IMG/VR virus record: IMGVR_UViG_3300028129_000005
Span: 1-64,000 of that record
DNA length: 64,000 nt
Origin: a virus
Strand: one strand, 5' to 3'
A model generated the notes under the pieces. It saw only the letters and a program-made list of their open reading frames with translations, ran no database searches and had not been told where the DNA came from. Position 1 is the first letter of the stretch, and each line of letters starts with the position of its first letter. The translations under genes were made by a program, and so were the position numbers. Positions 38,412-47,233 of this stretch are shown piece after piece.

Positions 38412-39140
38412 ATGAGCAGAAACAATTCAAACAATAAATCTTCATCTAGTTCCGATGGACCTAGAAGAAGAAGATACGGAATAAAAGAAGCAGAATTAAA
38501 AGGAGTACAATTAAGACAATCCCAAAAGAAATATACAAACACAATACTAGAGAATCAGATAACGTTTTGCACAGGTCCAGCTGGAACATCCAAAACATTT
38601 ACAGCATGTTATACTGCACTCCTCCTCTTAGCTAGAAAAGAGATTTCACAAATAGTATTATGTAAACCCATCCAGGAAGCAGGTGAAAAGTTAGGATTTT
38701 TACCAGGAGATATCGCAGACAAGATAGATCCATTCATGCAATCATACATATCGAACATTACAAAAATAGTAGGATCTGAAATAGCACAAACTCTCGTAGA
38801 GAAAGAAGTTATTGTATTTAGGCCAATGGCTTATATGAGAGGTGATACATTTGACGGATCATTAATGGTATTAGATGAAGCACAGAATGCAACGTTCAAG
38901 CAGTTAATGTTATTTGTAACAAGAATGGGTAAAGACTCTAAGGTTATAGTAACAGGAGACGTTAGCCAGCATGATATATCTAAAGCCAATGTTGGTTTAC
39001 CTTCGTTTACTGAATTAATGACAGGTATTAAAGGAATAGGTGTGCATGAATTTACTGAAAAAGATATTGTTAGAGCAAAGATCCTTCAGGAAGTTGTAAA
39101 GAGATACGATAAGTGGAAGGAAAACCACGAGCCTAAATAA
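38412..39140 (+). CDS. phoH: PhoH-like ATPase
   Basis: 242 residues. The first 20 are a disordered Ser/Asn/Arg tail. The P-loop GPAGTSKT is at 55-62 and DEAQN (Walker B) at 155-159. The LGFLPGDI segment near 94-101 and the later TGD are characteristic of PhoH. PhoH proteins are frequent in marine phages; proposed roles are RNA helicase or phosphate-stress ATPase activity. Precedes RNase HII. Confidence 0.93.
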   Translation: MSRNNSNNKSSSSSDGPRRRRYGIKEAELKGVQLRQSQKKYTNTILENQITFCTGPAGTSKTFTACYTALLLLARKEISQIVLCKPIQEAGEKLGFLPGDIADKIDPFMQSYISNITKIVGSEIAQTLVEKEVIVFRPMAYMRGDTFDGSLMVLDEAQNATFKQLMLFVTRMGKDSKVIVTGDVSQHDISKANVGLPSFTELMTGIKGIGVHEFTEKDIVRAKILQEVVKRYDKWKENHEPK

Positions 39141-39181
39141 ACATTTCACTAAATGTGTGTATAACTCCTATAAAACTTAAT

Positions 39182-39811
39182 ATGGAGAAAGCAAAACACA
39201 TCTTACTTAAAGGAAGTTATAATGACGATAGAAGTATCGTTGAAGTTGGAATAGACGAAGCAGGTCGAGGTGCCTTGGCAGGCCCAGTTACAGTATCTGC
39301 GGTTATTATGCCGTATGGATTTAACCATCCTTTAATAAAAGATTCTAAATTGCTAAATGAATCTCAAAGAAAAGAGGCTAGGGAAATAGTATTAGATAAC
39401 GCAATTGCGTATAGCGTTCAGCATATAGATACGGAAACAATAGAATCTACTAACATATTAAAGGCTACTCTTCTAGGAATGAAAGAATGTCTAAACACTA
39501 TTGACAATTCATTTAATTTTATATTAGTGGATGGAGATCAATTCCACGGATATGAAGGAATACCTTTTAAAACCGTAATAGGTGGAGATAATAAATATAG
39601 TTCTATCGCTGCTGCATCCATACTTGCTAAAACAAGTAGAGATATGTTAATGAAAGAATTAGATGAAGAAACTCCAGGATATGGATGGAATTCTAATAAA
39701 GGATATGGAACAAAGCAACATATAACTGCAATAAAGGAAATGGGAGCCAGTGATTCACATAGGCCTTCATTTATATCACATCTATTAACTACTACTAATT
39801 CATTATTCTAA
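39182..39811 (+). CDS. rnhB: ribonuclease HII
   Basis: 209 residues from ATG 39182; an ATG at 39155 would add nine. The catalytic carboxylates are D25 and E26 in GIDEAGRG, D117 in LVDGD, and D154 in AKTSRD. It removes RNA from RNA-DNA hybrids and single ribonucleotides. It may process primers in place of a T4-type RNase H. Its stop shares a base with the start of the next gene (TAATG). Confidence 0.93.
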   Translation: MEKAKHILLKGSYNDDRSIVEVGIDEAGRGALAGPVTVSAVIMPYGFNHPLIKDSKLLNESQRKEAREIVLDNAIAYSVQHIDTETIESTNILKATLLGMKECLNTIDNSFNFILVDGDQFHGYEGIPFKTVIGGDNKYSSIAAASILAKTSRDMLMKELDEETPGYGWNSNKGYGTKQHITAIKEMGASDSHRPSFISHLLTTTNSLF

Positions 39812-40152
39812 TGAAACTTTTTTACGGCTTTTTATTATTCCTCTTAGGGCAAGGACTTATTTGGATTCAAACTAATGGACAATTTGTATGGCCCTGGTTT
39901 AAGAAAAACCCATGGCCAGTTGCCATTGGAATGGGTTCTATTATTAGTTACATTTTAATTAAAGCAACACAGATGGTTGTTGAGCACTTTGACGGTTTAC
40001 TTTGGCCTGGAAGATTCATAGGTTTTGCTAGTGGTATTCTTATATTTACTGCTATGACTTATTACTTTATGAATGAAGGTATCACGGCGAAGACCGGAGT
40101 GTCTCTATTATTAACCCTTATTTTAATATCGATACAAATACTATGGAAATAA
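39811..40152 (+). CDS. membrane protein, four spans
   Basis: 113 residues with four hydrophobic segments (about 4-22, 36-53, 67-86, 94-111) and short polar loops. Overlaps the RNase HII stop (TAATG) and extends into the next glycosyltransferase gene by 10 bases, so it belongs to the same transcript. No family recognised. Confidence 0.65.
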   Translation: MKLFYGFLLFLLGQGLIWIQTNGQFVWPWFKKNPWPVAIGMGSIISYILIKATQMVVEHFDGLLWPGRFIGFASGILIFTAMTYYFMNEGITAKTGVSLLLTLILISIQILWK

Positions 40153-40868
40153 ATTCAGTTACAGTTGTTCTTACCTCATGTGGAAGAGTTGATCTTTTAG
40201 AAAAAACACTAGACTCTTTTTTTAAATTCAACACATATCCAATTGAAAGATTTATTATAACAGAGGACTCTGCACAGGAAGAAGTATTTGATGCATGTAA
40301 TGAGCTTAATAAGAAGTATAATAACTCTTTAGAGTTTATGTTTAATGAAAATAAACTAGGACAGTCAAAGTCAATAGATAAAGCATACTCTACCGTAACT
40401 ACTAAATATGTTTTTCATTGTGAAGAAGATTGGGAATTCTATAGACATGGATTTATCGAAGATTCTATTAGAATTCTCTCTGCTAGTGAAAAAATATTAC
40501 AAGCATGGATACGCCCAAAGAACGATAGGATTTTAAATAAAATATCTGAAAGAGTATTTGAATTAAACGGAATGAAAGTTAGAGCTGTTCTTCCTGCCAG
40601 TTTTTCAACAGGAGACTTGAACGAAGATGGTACTCCCATGATAGTCAGGGATTATATGGGATTTAGCTGGAATCCAGGCTTAAAAAGAATGAGCGACTAT
40701 AGACTATTAAATAACGGGTACACGGGAATGGTTAGAGAACATCTCGTAGATCACTGGTATAGAGATCAGGGTTTTATAGTTGTTAGTTTATCAGTGGACG
40801 ATAATGATGGATATGTCAAACATATCGGATGGGATAGAAGAGCTGGAGATCCTGGATTCGTAGGATAG
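40143..40868 (+). CDS. family 2-like glycosyltransferase
   Basis: 241 residues. VTVVLTSCGRVDLLEKTLDS is the first GT-A strand and helix. The metal site is CEEDWEF near 98-104, an EED variant of the usual DxD. A basic C-terminal region follows. Substrate unknown. It is well apart from the fibre cluster but may act on the same acceptor or on a DNA-base or host glycan. Confidence 0.8.
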   Translation: MEINSVTVVLTSCGRVDLLEKTLDSFFKFNTYPIERFIITEDSAQEEVFDACNELNKKYNNSLEFMFNENKLGQSKSIDKAYSTVTTKYVFHCEEDWEFYRHGFIEDSIRILSASEKILQAWIRPKNDRILNKISERVFELNGMKVRAVLPASFSTGDLNEDGTPMIVRDYMGFSWNPGLKRMSDYRLLNNGYTGMVREHLVDHWYRDQGFIVVSLSVDDNDGYVKHIGWDRRAGDPGFVG

Positions 40869-40876
40869 ATATATAG
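40868..40876 (+). promoter_or_regulatory. RATATATAR motif
   Basis: GATATATAG overlaps the glycosyltransferase stop and ends 3 bases before ATG 40880. Confidence 0.5.
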
Positions 40877-40879
40877 AGT

Positions 40880-41437
40880 ATGAAACATCTAATGACATTC
40901 GAAAAGTATTACGCATATAACGATTTCAAAAAGAACTGGGGTTCTCCTGAAGAAATGAAACAGGAAGTTGAATGGATTATGGCGAGATTATTACCTAAGG
41001 AAGATATGCTTAAAAGCATTGAAGATCTTTCAACTGACAAGGGTATTAAATTTGAAATCAAATTATCTTCTAAAGATACAATCCACATGTATAAAGTAAG
41101 TGGATGGAGAATGCAAGAAAATGATGGATGGGAATATTACTATAACAAAAAGAAAACCATCTATAGAAAATTAAAGAATCAACTAGAAAAAGAAATCTTA
41201 TCTGATCTAGAATTATTCTTAAAATACTTTAAATCATACGATCTATATGCACAATACATCGATGATGGTGGACAATATAGAGCCGCAAAAGATAACAATT
41301 CTTCTATTATAGACAGATTTGACAATTTATCATCTTCTGATAAAAAGAAAGCTAAGAAAGAATTGCTTAAACATTTTAAGGCATCTTATAAAGGAAAAGA
41401 TATCGTTGATCAGGTAAACAACCTTTTCAAATCCTAG
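40880..41437 (+). CDS. hypothetical protein with weak CTS-like start
   Basis: 185 residues, helical and Lys/Asp-rich, with a terminator directly after it. The N-terminus MKHLMTFEKYYAYND resembles the MKxIxxFExF starts of several neighbours (33494, 45091, 45627, 51955), less strictly. The body is unidentified. Confidence 0.65.
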   Translation: MKHLMTFEKYYAYNDFKKNWGSPEEMKQEVEWIMARLLPKEDMLKSIEDLSTDKGIKFEIKLSSKDTIHMYKVSGWRMQENDGWEYYYNKKKTIYRKLKNQLEKEILSDLELFLKYFKSYDLYAQYIDDGGQYRAAKDNNSSIIDRFDNLSSSDKKKAKKELLKHFKASYKGKDIVDQVNNLFKS

Positions 41438-41445
41438 CTTTTTAA

Positions 41446-41471
41446 AAATAACCCAAATTCATTGGGTTTTT
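41446..41471 (+). terminator. intrinsic terminator abutting the next gene
   Basis: AACCCAA (41450-41456), loop ATTCA, TTGGGTT (41462-41468) and a T-run. The next ATG follows at 41475. Confidence 0.85.
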
Positions 41472-41474
41472 ATT

Positions 41475-42071
41475 ATGACTATTTACGTAGCACCTCCAAG
41501 GGGAATAAAGGAAAAAGAGGCAATTCGACTCTGGCTTTCACATTACAACCATGAAATAATATGGCTAGATCTTAGACGCAAGGTCAAAGGCCCTTTACTA
41601 TTATGTGGAGGAGCAGACATTGGAAAAGACGAAGAAAGGGACGCTAAAGAATTCGTATGGATTAAACAGGCCCTGGATTCTAATAATAGAATATTAGGAA
41701 TATGTAGAGGAATGCAAATCCTAAATCATTATTTTGGAGGAACGGTAGAAGATTTATCTGATGCAATAGTAGAAGATCATAAAGCAGCTGACTTTTCAGA
41801 AGACGTTGATCATAGCGGGAAGCCATCTCAATTCCATACGGTTGAAGATTTAAATGGAACATTAACTAGTGTTAATTCTAGGCATCATCAACACTGTAAT
41901 ATACTAGCTAAAAACTTCAAAGCTACACATCTTTCATATCCATTATATTCTGTAGTTGAAGGATTCGAAGACTTAGATAAAAAGATATGGGCAGTTCAAT
42001 GGCATCCTGAAAAGATGGAGTCAGAAGATAACGAATATCCTTTAGGTAAACTGTACCATAAGTTTTTGTAA
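41475..42071 (+). CDS. class I glutamine amidotransferase / C26 hydrolase-like protein
   Basis: 198 residues. Catalytic Cys77 is in GICRGMQ, and His177 and Glu179 are in VQWHPE. The pattern LLLCGGADIG near 41-50 resembles gamma-glutamyl hydrolases such as PuuD. Such proteins cleave gamma-glutamyl bonds or supply ammonia for amidation. Alongside the ATP-grasp protein at 33494 and the amidoligase-like protein at 59090, it could be part of a peptide-amide pathway. Sits between a terminator and a class A promoter module. Confidence 0.82.
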   Translation: MTIYVAPPRGIKEKEAIRLWLSHYNHEIIWLDLRRKVKGPLLLCGGADIGKDEERDAKEFVWIKQALDSNNRILGICRGMQILNHYFGGTVEDLSDAIVEDHKAADFSEDVDHSGKPSQFHTVEDLNGTLTSVNSRHHQHCNILAKNFKATHLSYPLYSVVEGFEDLDKKIWAVQWHPEKMESEDNEYPLGKLYHKFL

Positions 42072-42099
42072 TAACTTCTGGTTATAACCAAAAGTTTTT

Positions 42100-42162
42100 T
42101 GAAAATAAACAGCTAAAAGTTTTTTTATCTCAGATTTTTTGCTTATATTAGTATAGTAATCA
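42100..42162 (+). promoter_or_regulatory. repeated promoter module, class A
   Basis: GAAAATAAACAGCTAAAAG, TTTTTTTATCTCAG, TTTTTTGCTTATATT, AGTATAGTAAT, 14 bases before ATG 42177. Almost identical to 36226. Confidence 0.82.
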
Positions 42163-42176
42163 ATCAAGCAATAATA

Positions 42177-42401
42177 ATGATCAGAAAAAAACTTCACAAA
42201 CATCAATCAAATCCTGTAATAATCGACTTAACGGGTCCTGAAGGAAATGCCTTCATGCTATTAGCCTACGCAAAAAGTTTTTCAAAAGATCTTGGAAAGG
42301 ATTGGGAAACTCTTTATTCTCAAATGACAGGAGGAGACTATGAAAATCTTATTAAGGTATTTGACGAAGCGTTTGGAGATTTTGTAATCTTAGAAAGGTA
42401 A
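42177..42401 (+). CDS. hypothetical protein, 74 residues
   Basis: Small soluble protein (NPVIIDLTGPEGNAFMLLAYAKS ... VFDEAFGDFVILER). No family recognised. Directly follows a class A module. Its stop shares a base with the start of the next small gene (TAATG). Confidence 0.65.
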   Translation: MIRKKLHKHQSNPVIIDLTGPEGNAFMLLAYAKSFSKDLGKDWETLYSQMTGGDYENLIKVFDEAFGDFVILER

Positions 42402-42538
42402 TGGAAAACAAGGGTAAGAAATTAAAAGAAGTAAATTTAACATTACAAGAGTGGCTTGATGCCCTTCGTATGCCTACTCCTGTGAGAAACAAGAAAAAGT
42501 ATCGAAGAAAGAATAAGCATAAAAATAAAGAAGATTAA
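42401..42538 (+). CDS. 45-residue basic protein
   Basis: ATG 42401 to TAA 42536-42538. MENKGKKLKEVNLTLQEWL is followed by a Lys/Arg-rich tail (RNKKKYRRKNKHKNKED), which suggests nucleic acid or ribosome binding. TAATG coupling with the preceding gene. Likely a real small protein, function unknown. Confidence 0.6.
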   Translation: MENKGKKLKEVNLTLQEWLDALRMPTPVRNKKKYRRKNKHKNKED

Positions 42539-42598
42539 AAATAAACAGTAAAATGTTTTTTTATCTCAAGTATTTTGCTTATATTAGTATAGTAATTA
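42537..42598 (+). promoter_or_regulatory. repeated promoter module, class A
   Basis: AAAATAAACAGTAAAATG, TTTTTTTATCTCAAG, TATTTTGCTTATATT, AGTATAGTAAT. The first block overlaps the stop of the 45-residue protein, and ATG 42616 follows 18 bases downstream. Confidence 0.8.
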
Positions 42599-42615
42599 AT
42601 AATTAAAACAAACAC

Positions 42616-43029
42616 ATGAACTTAGAATCAATCAAAGCAAACGGAATTAGTTGGTATGAACCTGCAAAATCTATTATCCCACATCTCACTACTCAAATTG
42701 GAATCTTTAAAATGAGACATCCAGAAAAGGATATTTTCGAAAAGTTCGGAGATGGCGAATACTTTTCAGGAAGGCGATTTAACGATAACGGTGATGTAGC
42801 AATTAGAATTGGTGGAGCAATTGTTAGACAAGCACAGGAAGAATACATTTATTCTAACATGGGTCGCAATTCAATGACATCTGAGGAAACTCTTCCTCTT
42901 TTAGAAGGTATCATTAGCGCATGGTTCGACACTCTCTCCGCTTCTGAAATTGATATGCTTATTGTCGACGGACTCAAGTGTTGTGCAGAAACAGATCATT
43001 GGTACGAATTTGAAAAGCAATGGGACTAA
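42616..43029 (+). CDS. hypothetical protein, 137 residues
   Basis: Acidic alpha/beta protein beginning MNLESIKANGISWYEPAKS. No domain recognised. Probably co-transcribed with the next gene and with uvsE from the module at 42537, which suggests a role in early DNA metabolism or takeover. Confidence 0.65.
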   Translation: MNLESIKANGISWYEPAKSIIPHLTTQIGIFKMRHPEKDIFEKFGDGEYFSGRRFNDNGDVAIRIGGAIVRQAQEEYIYSNMGRNSMTSEETLPLLEGIISAWFDTLSASEIDMLIVDGLKCCAETDHWYEFEKQWD

Positions 43030-43262
43030 TGATTTCAATGTATGAACGCATTGCTAGAATCGAAGGCACGACTCATGTCGTACGAATAGAAGACAGTGTA
43101 GTATACAGACAAAATGGATATGAAGTAATTGGTGACAATCTGTTTGTTCAGACTGAAGACCGATTACTTTTTATGGATTTCGATGTATTTACGTTAGAAG
43201 AAGCATGCATGGCCGAACGAACGGTCAAAGAAGTAAAAAAGAAACTTAATACAAACTCTTAA
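43029..43262 (+). CDS. hypothetical protein, 77 residues
   Basis: Starts at the ATG overlapping the previous stop (TAATG); an earlier in-frame ATG at 43020 is less likely. The sequence alternates strands (THVVRIEDSVVYRQNGYEVIG), so a small beta-rich fold is likely. Unidentified. Confidence 0.6.
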   Translation: MISMYERIARIEGTTHVVRIEDSVVYRQNGYEVIGDNLFVQTEDRLLFMDFDVFTLEEACMAERTVKEVKKKLNTNS

Positions 43263-43272
43263 TATAAAATAT

Positions 43273-44205
43273 ATGGCAGCAGACTACGGATATTGTTGTA
43301 TCAACATGACTCTTAAAAAAGAATCGAACATATATGTTGGTAGAAAAATGATTAAAAGAACCTTCATGGAAAAAGGTATTAAATACGCATCAGAACTTGC
43401 AGTGTTAAATATCAAGGACATGATAGAAATTATCAAGTGGAATTACAAGAACGACATAACAATGTATCGTATGTCAAGTAATCTATTTCCATGGATGTCG
43501 GAATACGAATTATCTGAACTTCCTGATTATGACAAAGTGTGTAATCTAATGAAAGGTGCAGGTAAACTTGCTAAACAATATGGCCAAAGATTGACATTCC
43601 ATCCAGGTCCTTTCAATGTTCTTGCTTCTCCGAATGAAAAGGTAGTTATCAAAGCCCTTAAAGATTTACGTCAACACGGCGAAATAATGGATATGCTAGA
43701 TTTACCACAAACTCCTTATGCTGCTATCAATATTCACATCGGCGGAACCTACGACGATAAAGAAGCTACTAAGAAAAGATTTGCTGAAAATTTCAAGCGA
43801 CTTACTCCAGGTGCAGCGAATCGTCTAGTTATCGAAAACGATGACAAAACAGCACAGTATTCGGTACAGGATTTATATGACATACATCTATTAACGGGTA
43901 AAACTCCAATCACATTTGACTATCATCATCACTGGTGCTACGAAGATTCAATGCCAGAAAAAGAAGCTCTAGAACTTGCAGCTAAATCATGGCCTAAAGG
44001 AATTCGCCAACTATGCCACTATTCTTCATGTAAACAAATACACGAAGATGCTACACAAGGCAATAAACGTGCACATGCTGATTATGTATATGATCACATT
44101 GAAACGTATGGTATGGATCTAGATATCGAACTCGAAGCAAAGGCGAAAGAACTTGCCCTACAGCGATACAAGCAGGAGTTTTTAAAGGAGCTCGTTCTAT
44201 CATAG
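43273..44205 (+). CDS. uvsE: UV damage endonuclease
   Basis: 310 residues with the TIM-barrel signatures of UvsE/UVDE. These include YGYCCINMTL at the start, MYRMSSNLFPW (about 65-75), RLTFHPGPFN (about 111-120), INIHIGG and VIENDD, with His, Glu and Asp metal ligands in the expected places. UVDE nicks DNA 5' of pyrimidine dimers and other lesions. Phage copies protect DNA before replication, consistent with a host in sunlit water, although that is inference. Transcribed after two small genes. Confidence 0.93.
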   Translation: MAADYGYCCINMTLKKESNIYVGRKMIKRTFMEKGIKYASELAVLNIKDMIEIIKWNYKNDITMYRMSSNLFPWMSEYELSELPDYDKVCNLMKGAGKLAKQYGQRLTFHPGPFNVLASPNEKVVIKALKDLRQHGEIMDMLDLPQTPYAAINIHIGGTYDDKEATKKRFAENFKRLTPGAANRLVIENDDKTAQYSVQDLYDIHLLTGKTPITFDYHHHWCYEDSMPEKEALELAAKSWPKGIRQLCHYSSCKQIHEDATQGNKRAHADYVYDHIETYGMDLDIELEAKAKELALQRYKQEFLKELVLS

Positions 44206-44213
44206 ATATATAA
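44205..44213 (+). promoter_or_regulatory. RATATATAR motif
   Basis: GATATATAA begins in the uvsE stop codon and ends 3 bases before ATG 44217. Confidence 0.5.
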
Positions 44214-44216
44214 GTT

Positions 44217-44756
44217 ATGAAGTTTATAAAGACATTTGAAGATTGGAACGAAGTTTCCCCCGAATTAAAAGCTCACATTGAAGAAGGATTAGATCTTACT
44301 AATTCATTCTTTCGTTTAGGAAGCGATGCATATATTGAATTATTTGAAGAAGTAAAGCAATATTGGGATAAAAACAATATTATCTTAAAGGGTCCTTCAG
44401 GATGGATGGCTAAAAATCTAGAAGTAGGAACTAAAGCAGTCTATAAACCTAGAGGAGGAAATCAAAAGAATGTAAAATTAGATTCACCAACAAGGGGTGG
44501 AAATAAGAAATTCATAGTTTACAGAAATAGTGGAAGAACTGATAAAGAAGGAAACATCATTGCTAAGAAATTAGAATGGGGAGATCCTTCATCTACTATT
44601 AAGAACGACGACCCGGGAAGAGCAGCTAACTTTTGGGCTAGACACGGTTGTGATAAAATGGCTAAGATGGATCCGACTAAGGCGGGATTTTGGGCATGTT
44701 ACGGACCTACTCTTTTTGGAAAACAGCTTGGTATAAAAAGTGATCAACCATGGTAG
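44217..44756 (+). CDS. hypothetical virion-type protein with conserved GDP...ARH...C segment
   Basis: 179 residues. The N-terminus MKFIKTFEDWNEV is loosely of the capsid-targeting type. The C-terminal 75 residues contain LEWGDP, IKNDDPGRAANFWARHGCDKM and FWACYGPTLF, a pattern I associate with small T4-like marine phage proteins that carry GDP, R.ARH.C and a late W.C. Function unknown. Overlaps the next gene by 7 bases. Confidence 0.65.
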   Translation: MKFIKTFEDWNEVSPELKAHIEEGLDLTNSFFRLGSDAYIELFEEVKQYWDKNNIILKGPSGWMAKNLEVGTKAVYKPRGGNQKNVKLDSPTRGGNKKFIVYRNSGRTDKEGNIIAKKLEWGDPSSTIKNDDPGRAANFWARHGCDKMAKMDPTKAGFWACYGPTLFGKQLGIKSDQPW

Positions 44757-45094
44757 ATAAAGATTGTAAATGTAAAAGTTGCGGTTGTGGAGAAATGTCC
44801 ATGGAAGAAATGATATCCATGGTCGATGATAAAACATTACCCTTTACGGAGACGACTGTTTCAAAAAATATAATCATTAGAGAATTCTTACCAAACCAAC
44901 CTGAACATCTTTTTAAATGGCACTTCGACGAGGAGGACAGGGTTATCGAAGCTTTAAACGAAAATGATTGGAAGTTCCAATATGATAATAAGCTCCCTAT
45001 AGAATTAAAAGGATATATAGAAGTAAATGCAGGAGAGTATCATAGAATTATACAGGGTACTTCTTCTTTGAAAATACAAATAACTAAAAAATGA
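44750..45094 (+). CDS. hypothetical protein with N-terminal Cys cluster
   Basis: 114 residues. Residues 6-14 (CKCKSCGCG) supply five closely spaced Cys, a metal-binding cluster candidate. The remaining part is probably a beta-rich cupin-like or barrel domain (HLFKWHFDEEDRVIEAL ... GEYHRIIQG). Overlaps both neighbours by 4-7 bases. No known family. Confidence 0.6.
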   Translation: MVDKDCKCKSCGCGEMSMEEMISMVDDKTLPFTETTVSKNIIIREFLPNQPEHLFKWHFDEEDRVIEALNENDWKFQYDNKLPIELKGYIEVNAGEYHRIIQGTSSLKIQITKK

Positions 45095-45573
45095 AACACA
45101 TAAAGCTATTTGAATCCTTTGTAAACGACAAAGAAATTTCTACATGGGAAAAAGAGTTTGGTAAATTACCAATTCCTAAGAAAATTAAAGATATATCTAA
45201 AGAAATGGCTAAGGCCGGTTTTATTAGAAAAGATACGAAATCTGTTCAAGCCAAATTATGGATTGGATTAGAAGGAATTTCATGGATAGAAATGAAAGAA
45301 AAATTCGGAGACATAGTAGGTAAATTCTATGGTGGACAATTCTATCAAGCAATGACAAACCCTATGGCTGAAAAATCTGCATATTATGCGTATGAAGTTT
45401 CTAAACACGTAGAAGATCTAGCAGCGAATGATGAAAGCGTAGAACCTGCGTATTATATGATGAAAAATTACTTTAATTCATTTGAATTAAAAATTGATAG
45501 AAACAGGGTATTCGATAGAGCAGTTAAAGAGCTAGAAGCCTGGATGAAACAAAATAAGATTAAAACCCTATAA
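45091..45573 (+). CDS. hypothetical protein with CTS-like N-terminus
   Basis: 160 residues. MKHIKLFESFVNDKE resembles T4 capsid-targeting starts (MKTYQEFIAEA). The body is helical and Lys/Glu-rich. It may be an internal head protein packaged with DNA. Overlaps the preceding gene by ATGA. Confidence 0.65.
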   Translation: MKHIKLFESFVNDKEISTWEKEFGKLPIPKKIKDISKEMAKAGFIRKDTKSVQAKLWIGLEGISWIEMKEKFGDIVGKFYGGQFYQAMTNPMAEKSAYYAYEVSKHVEDLAANDESVEPAYYMMKNYFNSFELKIDRNRVFDRAVKELEAWMKQNKIKTL

Positions 45574-45578
45574 AAAGG

Positions 45579-45587
45579 GATATATAG
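45579..45587 (+). promoter_or_regulatory. RATATATAR motif
   Basis: GATATATAG, 39 bases before ATG 45627 of the acidic CTS-type protein. Confidence 0.45.
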
Positions 45588-45626
45588 ATAGTAATTAATA
45601 CAATAAAACAAATAAAATAAAAAATT

Positions 45627-46652
45627 ATGGCAAAATTAAAATCATTTGAACAGTTTTTATCTGAGATGGATAGAACTGAGGAGGTGCAACAAGACGTAGT
45701 TGCAACAGCTGAGCCAGTTGAACAATCTGAAGAAAAAGCGGAAGAAGTTCAAGGAAACGGTGATGCTATAGAAGAAGCAGTAAACGCATCCGGTTATATT
45801 AAAGCTGGAAAATTAGGTTACAATGACCAATTCCTAGGAAGAAGATCTTTATCATGGACACTATCCGTTGATTTAGGTTTAAAAGCATCAGACGAATTCG
45901 TTGGACCTTGGTTAGGATTTGATCACGTATCATTATACGCGATTGGTAAAAAAGGAGGAACAATTCTTGATGACGCTCTAGCAGGCAAATATACTTATGA
46001 CGAATTAAAGGCAGCTGCTGCCGATTTCTTAGGTATTAAAGAATCTGAAGAAGTAATCGAAGATGAAATAGTTGAAAACATCGAAGCAGTAACTGAATCT
46101 GGTGAAGAAGCTGGTTTACCTGCTGAAGATTTAAAAGATGAAACTGAAGTAGTTGATAATGACTGTGAAACTCCTGAAGACAAATCAGACGAATTAGAAG
46201 CTGAATTAGAAGACACTGTTGATGCTGCTGGAAATGAAGAAATTTCTGAAGCTGAAGAAACTGAAGAAGTTGCTGAAGAAGAAACTGAAGAAGTTGTTGC
46301 TGAAGAAGAAACTAAAGAAGTTGCTGAAGAAGAAACTGAAGAGGTTGCTGAAGAAGAGGAAGAAACAGCACTAGTTTCTGATATGTTAAAAGAGGTTTAC
46401 GAATCTTGTAAAAATGAAGCTAAAGCATGGGAAGACGATGCACATGATGAGCATACTGTTGAAACTTATATGAAAGAAAATGCTGCATTAGTTGGCGGAA
46501 TGGCTGCTCAATGCCTTAAAGAAATGAAAGAAGATTATTCAGTTGAAGCTTATGAAGCTGCATGTAATGAAATGATCGAAGCATATTCTAAGAAAGTGAA
46601 TGAGATGAAAGAATCTGATTCAGCTGTTGGTGAGGAAACTCCAGAAGCTTAA
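45627..46652 (+). CDS. highly acidic protein with CTS-like N-terminus
   Basis: 341 residues. MAKLKSFEQFLSEMDRTEE carries the F-x-x-F-[LI]-x-E pattern of a prohead-protease and capsid-targeting site. Residues 55-130 look ordered. About 180-250 is an EETEEVAEE repeat. The C-terminal 100 residues are helical (EVYESCKNEAKAWEDDAH). Strong acidity and the start suggest an internal head or prohead core (scaffold) protein that is cleaved in maturation. Followed by a terminator. Confidence 0.65.
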   Translation: MAKLKSFEQFLSEMDRTEEVQQDVVATAEPVEQSEEKAEEVQGNGDAIEEAVNASGYIKAGKLGYNDQFLGRRSLSWTLSVDLGLKASDEFVGPWLGFDHVSLYAIGKKGGTILDDALAGKYTYDELKAAAADFLGIKESEEVIEDEIVENIEAVTESGEEAGLPAEDLKDETEVVDNDCETPEDKSDELEAELEDTVDAAGNEEISEAEETEEVAEEETEEVVAEEETKEVAEEETEEVAEEEEETALVSDMLKEVYESCKNEAKAWEDDAHDEHTVETYMKENAALVGGMAAQCLKEMKEDYSVEAYEAACNEMIEAYSKKVNEMKESDSAVGEETPEA

Positions 46653-46679
46653 TATTAAAATTAACAATATAAACTTTTT

Positions 46680-46714
46680 AAAGGGTTCATGTATAATACA
46701 TGGACCCTTTTTAT
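46680..46714 (+). terminator. intrinsic terminator
   Basis: AAAGGGTTCATGTA pairs with TACATGGACCCTTT (14 bp, one G-U) around a TAA loop, followed by TTTA. It ends the acidic protein gene. Confidence 0.92.
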
Positions 46715-46726
46715 TTATAAAGTAAT

Positions 46727-47233
46727 ATGCCAAGAATTTCAGTAGACGTAATATACATGCAAATAGCATATCAAATTTCTAAACTTAGTTATGCTGAGAG
46801 AAGGAAAGTCGGCTGTATAGTAGTTAAAGACGAGCAGATTGTTTCATTTGGATATAATGGAACTCCACATGGTTTTGATAATCAATGTGAAGAAACTCAA
46901 ACTAGAAATATAGATAATCCTGATCACAAAGAAATTTTAATAGAAAAAGGATATGAATGTGAAGATACTTGTTGTTCTAAACAAGTTACTAAACAAGAAG
47001 TCTTACATGCAGAATCAAATGCACTAATGAAGATTTCAAAATCTACACTTACTTCGAAAGGATCGATCCTATATACTACTACTTCTCCATGCTTTGAATG
47101 CGCTAAGTTAATTATACAAGCTGGTGTAGAAAAAGTATTCTACTGTGAAGGATATAGAGATCTGTCAGGTATTTCTTTATTAAAAAAGGCAGGAATTATT
47201 GTTGAACAAGTAATCGTATGGAATGAGCATTAA
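46727..47233 (+). CDS. deoxycytidylate (dCMP) deaminase
   Basis: 168 residues. The zinc site has H94-A-E96 and PCFEC (C122, C125), typical of the cytidine/deoxycytidylate deaminase fold. An insert with several Cys (50-83) is of the T4 dCMP deaminase type. It converts dCMP to dUMP. With the dCMP hydroxymethylase-like enzyme at 14178 competing for dCMP, it could balance pyrimidine pools. Starts right after a terminator and overlaps the next gene by 11 bases. Confidence 0.92.
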   Translation: MPRISVDVIYMQIAYQISKLSYAERRKVGCIVVKDEQIVSFGYNGTPHGFDNQCEETQTRNIDNPDHKEILIEKGYECEDTCCSKQVTKQEVLHAESNALMKISKSTLTSKGSILYTTTSPCFECAKLIIQAGVEKVFYCEGYRDLSGISLLKKAGIIVEQVIVWNEH

